64,000 bases of DNA from Psococerastis gibbosa (Eukaryota > Arthropoda > Insecta > Psocodea > Psocidae): positions 40,446,770 through 40,510,769 of the forward strand of contig OZ020484.1 of the NCBI GenBank assembly GCA_963971405.1, written 5' to 3'. The notes under the pieces are model-generated. The model ran no database searches, had not been told where the DNA came from, and was given only the letters and a program-made list of their open reading frames with translations. Below, in pieces: positions 1 to 10,409 of the stretch. Both the position numbers and the translations under genes were made by a program. Position 1 is the stretch's first letter, and every line of letters begins with the position of its first letter.

Positions 1-90
1 GTAATTTTTAACATAGGTGGCGCACTATTCGCCAACGAATAATAGGATTGGCGCCAATATTTAAATTGCTACTAGTTGTTATTGTGCTTT
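1..90. other. Unannotated AT-rich sequence
   Basis: No ORF, repeat or signal is recognised before the left arm of the fold-back. Confidence 0.5.
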
Positions 91-533
91 CTTGATAATA
101 AGAAGTGTAATTTCGTAAAGTGTCCTGTTATTGTTGTGGCAGTTGAATCCGGAGTAGGATGACGTCTGGATGTTTGACAGATAAGTAGAGTAAATAGATA
201 ATGTGGAAATAATTGGATCTCTTACATGGGAATAAATCTATACCAGTTTAGTATCGGCCTATATTTCAATTTAAAAAATCGTCAATTTCGAAAGTAAATA
301 TGATGTTAGGCACCGAATGAAGTAATTAGATTGTTGGGGCTCTTCCGAAATTGACGATTTTATTTATTGAAACATAAGTTTATACTAAACTGGTGTAGAT
401 CTTTTCCCATGTAAGAGATCCAATTACTTCCACATTATCTATTAATTCTACTGTCAAACACCCAGACGTCAGTCTATTCCAGATTCATCTGACACAATAA
501 TAACAGGACCTTTACGTACATTTCTTAGTCAAG
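91..533. repeat. Large fold-back (inverted-repeat) element
   Basis: Left arm 91-296 and right arm 345-533 are reverse complements with scattered mismatches and small indels, separated by a loop of about 50 bp. Landmarks on the left are TGTCCTGTTATTGTTG at 121, GATGACGTCTGGATGTTTGA near 159 and TTGGATCTCTTACATGGGA near 213. Their complements occur in reverse order on the right, for example TCCCATGTAAGAGATCCAA. No ORF is present, so this is a non-autonomous fold-back or the fused arms of a TIR element. Arm divergence looks like roughly 10 to 15 percent by eye, so it is not very recent. Confidence 0.85.
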
Positions 534-1575
534 TTCCAAATTATTTACTGAATTTTTTAATACAGTTACACAATATTTTAAATGAAATTCATCTGTATCC
601 TACTGTATATTCCGGTTTTTTAATATTTTTTTGGAGCGGTAAAAACACAAAAGCTTAAAAAGCAGCAGAAAAACAAATTAAAAGCTCGGGATTTCATCAG
701 AGAAACCTCTCAATTTTTAATTAACTTGCTGTTGAAACGCATGATAAGGCAAAGGATAATTTTCCGATTCGCAAAATCAGTTTAGGAAGAAACTTGTACT
801 AAAACTTAACATTTTCCTTGGAAAATTCACCATGAAAGCCTTGTCATCAACAATTCTTTACTTCTGAAAGTAACGTAAGTCATAACTTTTTTAATCTTTT
901 GATAAAGAGTCAGCTGTTAGGTGAGTAACTCAGGTTTGGAACCCACTTTGGGTGGTAAAATTATACAGTAACTGCCCCGGTTTTTAATGTTTTTATAATT
1001 TGAATAATTAATTATGATAATTTTATCATTATATTATACATTTTATTGCATCATACGGTACCTATCACCGATCTGGGTGGTAGATAATATTAGAGTATTA
1101 TTGTGTATCTGCTATTATAATTTATAATAATTAATAGTCTTATTTAATATTTTTTTTAAATTACAAAAATGAATGATAATAATCTAAAATGTTGTACCCG
1201 TGACCTATAGGTGTGACCAAATCCATGACAGTGTCTTAGATGTAATTTTTAAACGTTAATGTTTAATCTTTAAGTAATTGGCATTCCTTTGAGTAGGCTA
1301 TACATAAACAATTTTAATAAAATACCGGCAAATGCTACAGTTAAAGTAAACATGGAAATAAGTGAGAGAAGGATTAGAACGCTAATCGCATTGTTTCTTT
1401 GCTTCATAAAATTCCTCGTAAACTGGGAAAATCGGTTTTTGAAATATTTCCCCCGCTGTAGTAGCGCTAGTTTGCTGTTTCTTATGGGCCGAAAAACTGT
1501 TGTTATTTCTGTGAATTCTTCATGCTACAATTTGTTTTCCTTTTTTATATGCTCAGATTGGCTACTACGATCAAG
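534..1575. other. AT-rich stretch, no gene seen
   Basis: Very AT-rich sequence with homopolymer runs. The short ORF at 1289-1582 has no recognisable domain and no coding-like composition. Nothing else could be supported. Confidence 0.5.
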
Positions 1576-1700
1576 ACCGTAGCCAGGGTTTTTTTCGGGG
1601 GGGGGGTTCCGAAATGTTATTGGATATTTCATAGTAGTTTTTATTTTTCCTCTCAAAATCCGATTCTATACAGTATCAAGCCATTTCATTTCAACCCCCA
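1576..1700. repeat. Poly-G-bearing repeat fragment
   Basis: CCGTAGCCAGGGTTTTTTTC followed by a G-run matches, in inverted form, the end of the poly-C repeat near 54890-54923 (CGGCCTTG tip) and resembles 55410-55443. It is one end of an interspersed element whose other end is not clear here. Confidence 0.55.
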
Positions 1701-1711
1701 TGAGCCCCCCT

Positions 1712-1777
1712 TCGCTTGAAAAGTCTCTGTACGGGATACTGGATGGCACCACCATGTTTCCTAGACTTTTCAAGCGA
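1712..1777. repeat. Perfect 15-bp inverted repeat (hairpin)
   Basis: TCGCTTGAAAAGTCT at 1712-1726 is exactly complementary to AGACTTTTCAAGCGA at 1763-1777, with a loop of about 36 bp. A related motif, TCGCTTGAAAAGTCAC, occurs near 37739 with an imperfect partner near 37790, so this is probably a small MITE-like family rather than a terminator. Confidence 0.65.
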
Positions 1778-1789
1778 TTGTGGAAGCTA

Positions 1790-3144
1790 CTCTAAGTTAA
1801 CATTGTTGGGGATACTGTAGGTAGGAAAAATAAAGGAACCACACTTCGAAGCGTGCTGAAAAAATTCTTGCACGCCAATACCTACGAACTATCTCCGATA
1901 GCATAAGTTCTTTCTCAAATGAAAAATATGGATTCTTTATGGATATGGATGCTTTTAATTTCCGATGAAAAGTCCTCCTTCTTTTCTTTTATTTTCTTCT
2001 TCAGGCCCTACACCCCTTGACGGGCCAGGATTTTCACGACGCTCCACCATCAACTAATTTGGGAGGTCGGGTTCTAATTAGTCCCCTCATCGGTTTTGTG
2101 GATGTTCCTGCAGTCGTCATTGAGTCATCTTTGCCTTGTAAATTTTGTGCAGCGTGCAGTTTTCTGACAAGTACCCATCTTATTACGTCCCCCAGGCTCT
2201 TAGCCATCTTAGACGCTGCACTTTTAAACCACGGACTGTCTTCTCCATGGAATATCTTCGTCTATTCTAGTATTGTTTCATATACACTGAGAAACAATTA
2301 AGTCTTGACAATCCTGTAGGTCTAAATAATTATATTTTAAATAATTTTTCCGCGACATAAAGCTTGACCTGAGTGTGGGTCACGAACGTGCCTGTCATAC
2401 TGTGGTGGCCTTTGTTCTAATACAAAATAAAAATGTAAAAAAATATAGTGCAGGCTTACTTGAAGTGCCAATAAAACCTATTCCCTTGCTGAATGAAATT
2501 ATCCTGTGGAGCATAAAACACAACATGGATTTGCGGCAGAGCAGCTGTACTATGGCGCTACAGTTAATTTGGGACCCAAAATAAAGCCTGGGGGATACGT
2601 GAGAGCGGTCTGTGTGTGTCCTCATCCCCTGGGCAGTGTGACTCAGCCGCCCCCCCCCACCGAAAATGTATTTTACCCATGGAACCGTCAGCAACAATTT
2701 CCAACAATTTAAGTCTCTACAGCGTCACATTGAATTGGGTTTTAATTCGCTTTTCTGGCTGGCATATAAAAATTAATAACTCGATGGGCGTGGGTCGCGA
2801 ACAATGGTGGAGAAATAAATGGAACAATGTCATTGAAATGCGTTGTGTGAGCCTGAGGCTGGGAAAATAAGGTTTGTGATGGAGTGACGGCAGGAAATTT
2901 CGTGAGTGACGTCACTGAATCGCCATTGTTGGTTTTATTTCTCTGTGCTGTTACGCTGGGCGGCCCACGTTACTGGATGGGCATACAGTCCAGCAGCTAA
3001 AGTATATGCCTAGAGAGTGAAATGTACTATGAAAAGAAAGGATTGGGTTCGATTTCTGATATAAAAGAAAAAAATAGACACGTTAATCCACCGTCTCATT
3101 TCCTCTTTACCATGTGTTGATAACACACCAAGCTTAAACCATTT
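1790..3144. other. No gene recognised
   Basis: Several short ORFs on both strands overlap each other and show no domain. A C-run near 2649 and the general composition fit neutral repeat-derived sequence. Confidence 0.45.
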
Positions 3145-3988
3145 TTGCTTTCCAATTGATACGTAGTATAAGGAAAGCTTTGTGACGGTCGAAATTTTCG
3201 ATTCCGAGATTTTAACGGATTTACACGTTTTGGGGTCCCAGGAACCCAAAAAAGTGTTTTTTTACGAAATGTCTGTCTGTCGGTCTGTTGGTCTGTCTGT
3301 TCGTCGATTTCCGGGCAAACTACTCGGTGGATTTGAGTGAAATTTGGCATGTAGGTTAAAATAAATCATACTTCAGGACTACTATTTTTTTTATTTTGGG
3401 CTAACTCAATTTAGGGGGGTTTTATTCTCAAAAAACTCCAAAAAACGTCTAAAAAAATTATTTCTCAAAAACGGCTCCAACGATTTCTTTTAAATTCACA
3501 TATATTCTAGTCGTTCTTAATGTTGATAAAATGCGGGGGTCGCTTACCCCTTGATAGTTTGCTTCAGGGGGTATAAAAATAAAAATAACTTAATTTTAAT
3601 GAAAAATGTTTAAAAAATAATATTTCTGCGAAACTTTTCTATCGATGATTTCTACCTTCAGGCATGTTTTAGGTGTTGAGTATCGAAACCGGACAGTTTG
3701 CTTTCCCAAAAACCTATTTGCTTTTGCGCAAAAAGTTTTTTTTTGAAAAAATGATAGAAACTTCACGCTGAAATGCATTGCCTGCCCTGCCATTATTACT
3801 GTGTTGTAATGTGTTTTAAATATATTGAGGCTACCTCACCTCCAGTGACGTCAGTTGGACACCCCCCCCCCCCCGAGAAATCCGAAATTTAACCATAGGA
3901 AAATTATTTACCATGAAATTATTCATTTTCTCTCCCTACTAATTGATAAATTGGAAAGCATGTTCGAGTAAACTCGGACCGGTTCTTG
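3145..3988 (+). mobile_element. TIR element of the TCTG-repeat family, copy 1
   Basis: It starts with TTGCTTTCCAATTGATACG and ends with ATAAATTGGAAAGCATG followed by a tail GTAAACTCGGACCGGTTCT, which gives short terminal inverted repeats. Internally it has a TCTG-rich tract near 3270-3302 and a conserved AAACTACTCGGTGGATTT block. The same element is found at 26694-27457 and, inverted, at 47130-47977. No transposase is encoded, so it is non-autonomous. It carries a poly-C module (about 3815-3885) that copy 2 lacks. ORFs antisense to it are shadows. Confidence 0.8.
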
Positions 3989-4273
3989 TCCATTGAAGTT
4001 AAATTGTGATACGAGCCGTGTTAAAATAAATAAATAAATGTGATACACAATTGAATGAGTTACCAGCCAACGTGTACAAATGACATATTCTTACTTTTTG
4101 AGATAAGTTCACCAGCATGATGTCAATCTCCGAGAGATAATCTATGTGAACAGCTAACCGGTATATCTCTTTCATACATAGTTGTTCCGCTATAAGAGGT
4201 TGAAAATATTGTCCACCGTTAAAATGACTACAGACTATCAAGCTTCAACAACAGCGTTTTTCCCTAAATCATC

Positions 4274-4630
4274 CTGTTGTTGTTGTTGTTTCTAACGCCT
4301 ACTTTCAGCATTTCTGCTTTAAGCAACCCTGTCAGCCTGGCGGGTGGAGTGAGTCTGTTTGTTAACTTGAGGCACCCTAAGGGCAGACTCTTTCTCCTCG
4401 GGGAAAGGGGAGTTGACTAACAGGGTGGACCTCCTGATTATAGTGGATTCTGAACCACTTGGGGAACATGGTACAGTCACACGATTAAATCGGAGGTGAC
4501 CAGCACTCGACTTATACTGCCTAAGCGCGTTATCATGTCCCACCAGGTTCCCCTGCCAACGCTGTGCACACTACCATGTTGCCGCAGTTTGAAACATGCT
4601 CTGCTCTAATGGAATCAATATGGTAAGGCC
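4274..4630 (-). repeat. SINE-like element, copy 1, (GTT)n end
   Basis: This is the reverse complement of 5913-6308 over essentially its full length. On the minus strand it runs from GGCCTTACCAT to an (AAC)n tail, the form expected of a retroposed element with a microsatellite tail. A GTGGTTCAGAATCCAC block is present but no convincing pol III B box. No protein-coding capacity is evident. Confidence 0.75.
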
Positions 4631-5912
4631 TGACAGTACTTGTACACATTGGCTTCTAACACATTCAATTATTGGTGCTTGTGATTCAGAGGGGCACATA
4701 TGGCATTCCCGTGATGGTTGTTTTAATGTTCCATGTCTTAGCTACATACGTTTGTGCCAAAATAAAATATAAAAAAAATTCCACAGAAACTACATATTTC
4801 ACAATTTTAAAGTGTAAACTTTACAATTGTTGCTAATACAATTGAACGTCTCAAAGCAAGCTGATAAAGCGACAGATTCTTGCTGAACTGCAAGCCGAAA
4901 AAGCCAAAGACGATTCGAAAGCCCATTGATTTCCGATACAACATGCCTATAATTGAAAATGTCTCCAATACCGCGAGATCTGGCGAATCTTGCGGACGAT
5001 TTATTGGCCTGCAGCAATCAATGTACCAGCAACCAGCAAGTGTCTCAGCCGTGTCCGCGGAAACTTTAAGTGCCACAAACTGCTGTAAATTATACTGTTT
5101 CTCATGCCACTGTTCAAGTGCGTTTTATTTATTTGTATATGCATGACTGGAAATATAGAGATGTTGAGAATGTAGCAGATTTTATTGTACCCATTTCCTT
5201 TTAAACAGAACACACCCTTGCATTACGTTGGGCATACCCTACCCCAGATACCATTCAGTGGCGGGATTCAGGTTAACTACGGGTCATGACTACTTTCTAA
5301 AACACCGTATTCACCGTGTAGCAGTAGCAGCGGGACGAAATGGACAGAAAACACTGTAAGACTTGACCTGCTCTCTTCAATAGCAGAGGTTCACCAGATT
5401 ATGACATATATATATTATATATACAGTATCTATATCTATTATTCTTTTTTATTTATTTATTTATAGTTTTATATTTATTATATATATCTATATATATATA
5501 TATATATTTAATTATCAAATATGGTTTAAATTTTTAAAATATTGTTTGTGTCGTATTGGGCTACAGGAAAACTAATGATGCAAGTCTAATGTTATGGCGT
5601 AATTTTAAAAAAAAATCTGGACATGGAAAGGTTTTTGGGTCCATATATATTTATTGTATTCTGATTTTCACCGGAGACTCCAAAAATGATGGAAAAAAAG
5701 GAATACATTAACATTGAATAGTAAAGTGGCTGTCAATACCGTCTTTTGCATTTTCGAAACGTTGCTTTACTCTAGTGATGTCATAAATTTACATTGATTT
5801 AGCTCTTTTTTTCTTTAAAGAAAAAGAAATTGACATTTTTATCAATTTTGTGTGAAAGATTGTGAGATATACATATTACTTATTTTTCCCTTTTATGTTT
5901 CCCCTAGCCAAC
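4631..5912. other. Spacer between inverted SINE copies
   Basis: Contains a TA-rich microsatellite-like tract at about 5404-5512. A degenerate repeat at about 5374-5605 (GCAGAGGTTCACCAGATTAT, then CGTATTGGGCTACAGGAAAA) recurs at 27515-27590. ORFs at 4799-5213 overlap on both strands and have no recognisable domain. Confidence 0.55.
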
Positions 5913-6276
5913 GGCCTTACCATGTTGAATCCATGAGAGCAGAACATGTTTCAAACTGCGGCAAACTTGGTAGTGTTCACAGCGTGGGCAGGGGAACATG
6001 GTGGGACATGATAACGCTCTGAGACTATACCAGTCAGTCAGTCTCTACGTGCGTGTCGAGTCCTGGTCCCCTCCGATTTAATCGTGTGACTTTATCATGT
6101 TCCCCAAGTGGTTCGGAATCCACTATAATCAGGAAGTCCACCATGTCAGCCAACTTCCCTTCCCCCCAGGTGAAAGAGTCTGCCCTTAGGGTGCCTCAAG
6201 TTAACAAACAGACGCACTCCCGCCACGCCAGGCTTACAGGGTTGCTTAAAGCAGAAATGCTGAAAGCAGGCGTTGG

Positions 6277-6307
<31 letters not shown>

Positions 6308-6308
6308 T
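5913..6308 (+). repeat. SINE-like element, copy 2, (AAC)n tail
   Basis: Runs from GGCCTTACCATGTTG to an (AAC)n tail at 6278-6308. It is the inverted partner of 4274-4630, with about 1.3 kb between the copies. The two copies differ by many substitutions and small indels, so they are separate insertions rather than a recent inverted duplication. Confidence 0.75.
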
Positions 6309-6550
6309 TATTTTTCCAATGTCTGATAAATAACAGTCAAGCATGGCTATAAACCCCAGCAGGCCCTTTAAATTTAAATATTGTACTCGTATTTAGGCTC
6401 CATGGTAAATTGCTGCATATCGCAAACAATACAGAATTTTATGGTGATTCTCGTCATTCGTTATTTTTTTAATTTGATTGATTTTTGCATCGAATATTTT
6501 TGAAATATAAGTAGGCGGCTACATTTAAACGCACGATCCTTAGGGTTTAT

Positions 6551-6724
6551 TTTTTAAAGATTTATCGCATACAAACAATTTAATGAATGTGTCCGATTGA
6601 TCTCTTCAGTCGCCTCTGTAGGGTAGTACCCGCGTCGAGTTACGACACGTCTCCGATCGCATGGCGTGTAAAGACTAAAGACTCACACCAGTGCAAGCAC
6701 GTTACCACCTGGCCATCGAAGTCG
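6551..6724 (-). repeat. SINE family 2, copy 1
   Basis: On the minus strand it reads GATGGCCAGGTGGTAACGTG, a GGAGACGTGTCGTAACTCGA block, then TGTTTGTATGCGATAAATCT and an A/T-rich tail. The same order occurs at 15176-15355 and 60549-60714, and the 3' end alone at 59515-59579. The TGGC..GGTGGTAA start resembles a pol III A box. A canonical B box is not obvious. Confidence 0.75.
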
Positions 6725-7099
6725 AGTTTATTACGTTCTCTTACTAATCCATGGCTTTGTTTGGAGAGTTTAAACTGTATTTAGACTCTTGCAGTTCGTC
6801 AATTCACAAATTAAACGAGTAACATATACGGAGAAATATATGTATGTTTACCATTTAAATACGGTAATGAAAGCAGGAATATGTCGTACATACTGTTTAT
6901 ATTAAAATATGTATTGTCATTTTGAATTGTTGATGGAGCTCATCCTGGAAATTGATTCTGCATGGGTTTAGCATGAGTATCCAACAATAAACGAGCTGCA
7001 ATTATTAATCTCTGTTGACAAACCATTTTATTCAGTACTAGCATCCCCATTAGTTCCCGTCAATTTGATTTCACTGGGGTTTAGTACGAAAATTAACAC
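6725..7099. other. No feature recognised
   Basis: AT-rich sequence without ORF or repeat signature that I can support. Confidence 0.4.
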
Positions 7100-8420
7100 T
7101 TCTTTCAGGATGAGTTGTTCTTTTACGTTCGTGCCACAGCTGCAGGCGAGCCACTAGGCAATTGCTTTGTGGAAACCACAAAGTCAGCTATTACAGGTGG
7201 AGAGAGGATTGCCATTGAGTAATGCAAGTAGACGGAGGCTCTGCAATAAAAGATCTACCAACTGGCGCAATTTTAGGAAACCTCCAATCACAGTGCCTGG
7301 TGAGCAGAAGAGGAGTGCCTCAGGGCACAATCCTAGGTCCTTTTTTATATTTATTTTATGTGAACTCAGTCCTAGAGCACTTTCCCTCCGAATCTTTCCT
7401 AGATCAACCCACCCCCCCTCCCCCCTTCCGTCTCATCACCCCCTCACCCGTTACCTACCTTATACCTCCCTCTACGCCAACCACAACACCATCCACCCCC
7501 CCTGTATTACCAACAGCTTGCCCTATACTACTAGACCCTCCCATGGCATGGTAACACAAATCCCTGACAAAAAGGTGGATTTTTCGCTAGGAATGTTTGC
7601 TGACGTTACTTCAGTGATTTTCTCTGGTCCGACCTTTAGGGGAACAGGGCTTATTGCAGCGTCATTTATCGACAAGCAGCTGAAATACATATTTGCCGAA
7701 CATTGCTTGCTGCTTAATGAAGATAAAAAAATCAATTATCAACTTTAAAAAACCTCAGTCCACCTCCAATCTAACCATAAAATGCGTAAATAACTGTAAA
7801 TATTTGGGGGTCATTATGGATGTAGACCTTAACTGGAGGCCTCATATTGAAGCTCTTGTAAAAAAACTCAGCGGCAGTGCATTTGTTATTAGGCGTTTCT
7901 CTAAGCTAGGGCTAAGGTCGCTTTCAATGCTTACATATCACGCACTCTTTGCAAGTCACCTGAATTACGGCATTGAGGTATGGGGTGGAGCATCTAAGCA
8001 GAATATTGAAGATATACTAAAAGTGCAGAAAAGGGCTATAAGAGCTATATTAAATATTCCTCCTAGCTCCTCTGCAAAGGAGGGTTTTAAACATTCAAAT
8101 ACTAACTGTTTGCTCTTTGTATGTGTTCAAAATTGTTATATATGGAAAAATATTAATTGATAATGGAACACTTACAACTTGCAATCATCATGCATATCCG
8201 ACAAGATCTAATAACAGCATCAGTCATGACCGAACAAGGACTAGAGCTTACGATAAAAGTCCCTTTGCTGCAGCTGCAATTTTCATTAACAAGCTACCAT
8301 CCGGCTTTCATTCTCACCCCCTACCTCAGTTTCGTAAGAGTATCCTAGAGTTCCTGAAAAATAATGTTTTTTATACTGTTGACGACGCACTAGCTAACAT
8401 AAAAAATGTAAAATTGTGAA
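7100..8420 (+). pseudogene. Decayed LINE reverse transcriptase fragment
   Basis: Pieces in several + frames carry reverse-transcriptase landmarks in order. SRRGVPQGTILGPFLY (about 7302-7350) is the palm GVPQGS-LGP block. FADVTSVIFSG (about 7591-7625) is the YADDT catalytic block with the second Asp replaced by Val. YLGVIMDVDLNWRPHI (about 7800-7850) and HALFASHLNYGIEVWG (about 7940-7986) are the thumb-side motifs typical of CR1/Jockey-like non-LTR elements. Shifts between frames, a C-rich insertion at 7407-7505 and the missing endonuclease show that it is dead. It lies upstream of the host gene, on the same strand. Confidence 0.8.
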
Positions 8421-8458
8421 ATTGGTTCATTACGCAATTTCCCTTATACTGTATACTG

Positions 8459-9217
8459 TTGTATGTATACAAGCTATACAGCTATTTCACAAAAATACAA
8501 AAAATGCAAAATAAAATAGTAAAAAACATGCTATCTAATAAATTAAACAAAAAATTAAAAAATATAGACGAAAAATACAGATTTCTAGATATACTACCAA
8601 TAGGAAAACTGTACAAATATCTTATAATAAAGAATAACTATTTTATGTATTTAGGCAAAATTGTTGGAAACACACAGAATAAGAGGCAACTGAGAAACGT
8701 AGACACATTGAGACAAAATATTCCTATAACACATAATAAGTACGGCAGACGCCTCAATGAAACAGTTTTACCAGAGATATTTAACAAATTGCCACTTAAA
8801 CTAAAAGAATTGAACAAAATAGGGAAAATAAAAAAAGAATTAAAAAAATACTTAATTTTAAATACAGACTATTAGCCATTTCATTATACATATAATTTTA
8901 CATCAATATATAATAATATTTAATAGTATAAATAATAAATATATATAAATACATCCTTCAGAGTTCAGAAGGATCTCACTCATTGCAGAAAGCTAGAGTG
9001 AGTACTATATAATAGTTTATTATTATTAATTATTATTAATTATATTTATATCTTGCAGAGCCACTGCACTATGATCGCTCGATAAGCGGAAGCTTGAGCG
9101 TGATAATGCTGATTAATAACAAATTGTTGTTCTCAATATATGCACCTTGTCCGGGGTTACCGGTCAAGGAAAAAAGTGAAGTGAAGTGATTATTATTATT
9201 ATTATTATTATTATTAT
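8459..9217 (+). mobile_element. 5'-truncated LINE 3' end with (TTA)n tail
   Basis: An open frame at 8459-8872 (138 residues, very Lys/Asn-rich) resembles the C-terminus of a Jockey-like ORF2, for example KIQKMQNKIVKNML and a closing FNKLPLKLKELNKI. A non-coding 3' region follows and ends with TTACCGGTCAAGGAAAAAAG and a (TTA)n tail at about 9189-9217. Positions 9093-9217 are almost identical to 60895-61020, so both belong to one recently active family. It is a different family from the RT fragment just upstream. Confidence 0.7.
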
Positions 9218-10377
9218 GCCAGTAAACACATGGCTTGTAATTTTCATTTATAAATAAAATATCGTAATTAAAATGCAGAGATCTACCCCGTACTCATTAT
9301 ACCGTCGCAAATCAGAAAAAAACCTCATTTGCTTCTAGCCCCACACTGGAACTGACTGAAACCTCAAATGAGTTGCAAATTTAGCCAGAAAAAGCAATTA
9401 AATGCAGGGTACGGCATGTTTTTACATTCTTTTGAGAAGCCTACCCCTCTTGATGGACTCATTAAAGTCAAGTAGATTCCAGTTTGTTTTACGCGCCGTG
9501 ACTTGATGTTGGCTGTCATTATATTTTGATTGCACACAAGTTTTCCACGTTGATTTTCGCAAGCAGCATGTTGCTTGCGTCGTATTAGACTTTCAAATAT
9601 TCCCTTTCAGGTCGTGCTCTATAGAATTATTTTCGTCAGATATACTTAAGATTTGCTTATAGTCTAACCACGTAAAATCGAATGTGGCAAATGTGTTAGT
9701 TCTTCTTTATTATACTGAATGTACTGTATATTAGTTATGTACGATGTATTTGTAACCTTATTTGCCTTTCGTCATACAATACCTTAACTTACAGGACCTA
9801 CCTTACTAATACGAGCATATTGTACGAAAGGTACTTATAACATGGCTCACTAGTATCGTACAATGTGTGTGGGTCTCAAGAGGGTAATATGGGCATCCGC
9901 AGCGCATCCAATGAAGCAGCAAAAAGTTATGACTGAGATTCGCCTTGGAAGTTCTCTTCATAAGCTAATCACAGTCATAATAAAGCTATTTAGGTTGCGA
10001 GTCAAGTGCGCAGTAACTTTCTGCGCCGGATCCTGTTGTCAGACGTGGCTGCTGAACTATTCATATTTTGGTTTTAATTTAACGCACTTCTTTTTTATTT
10101 TCTTTTATAAGAACCCTACAAACTCAGTCACATTTCCTATTGCCATTAATTGTTTTGACATTTCCCCCTGGGCTACGTTTCACCTATATCGGCCTTATTT
10201 AAGGTTTGGGCCGTCTATTTTATTTTATGTGTTTGACAGGTATGTATTCGAACGAGCATTTAATATGTATTAATCCTGTAACTTACGTGGGTACCGGAAT
10301 GTACAACATCACAGTAGGCGATTACAAATAATTACATGCTAATTAATACGCCTAACGGTTGTTTTGTATTGTTTCAG
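9218..10377 (+). other. Sequence upstream of the LRR gene exon, ending in a splice acceptor
   Basis: No coding exon is recognised. The stretch ends with a pyrimidine-rich acceptor (TTTTGTATTGTTTCAG, AG at 10376-10377), so at least its 3' part is an intron in the 5' UTR. The ORF at 9863-10273 has no domain and is not supported. Confidence 0.5.
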
Positions 10378-10409
10378 GGGCTCCAAAATTGATTCACAAT
10401 GACTGTGAG
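10378..10409 (+). promoter_or_regulatory. 5' UTR part of LRR gene exon, with uORF
   Basis: This is the short stretch between the acceptor and the chosen start codon. An upstream ATG at 10399 opens a four-codon ORF (MTVR) whose TGA at 10411-10413 overlaps the main ATG at 10410 as ATGA. Such an overlap could lower translation or work by reinitiation. An in-frame ATG at 10359 lies before the AG, inside the intron, and was not used. Confidence 0.5.

Noticed and set aside
3010-3350. Minus-strand ORFs with DEQTDQQTDRQTF-like residues
   Set aside because: They are translations of the TCTG repeat inside the TIR element.
7167-7748. 193-codon ORF over the LINE fragment
   Set aside because: Only its last part carries RT-like residues; the rest is another frame of the same LINE and a C-rich stretch.
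9863-10273. 136-codon ORF just upstream of the LRR gene, as a first exon
   Set aside because: No domain or signal, and no in-phase donor joining it to the acceptor at 10377; the LRR exon already has its own signal peptide.
10359-10377. ATG at 10359 as the LRR gene start
   Set aside because: It lies before a good splice acceptor and spoils the signal peptide; ATG 10410 gives a normal one.
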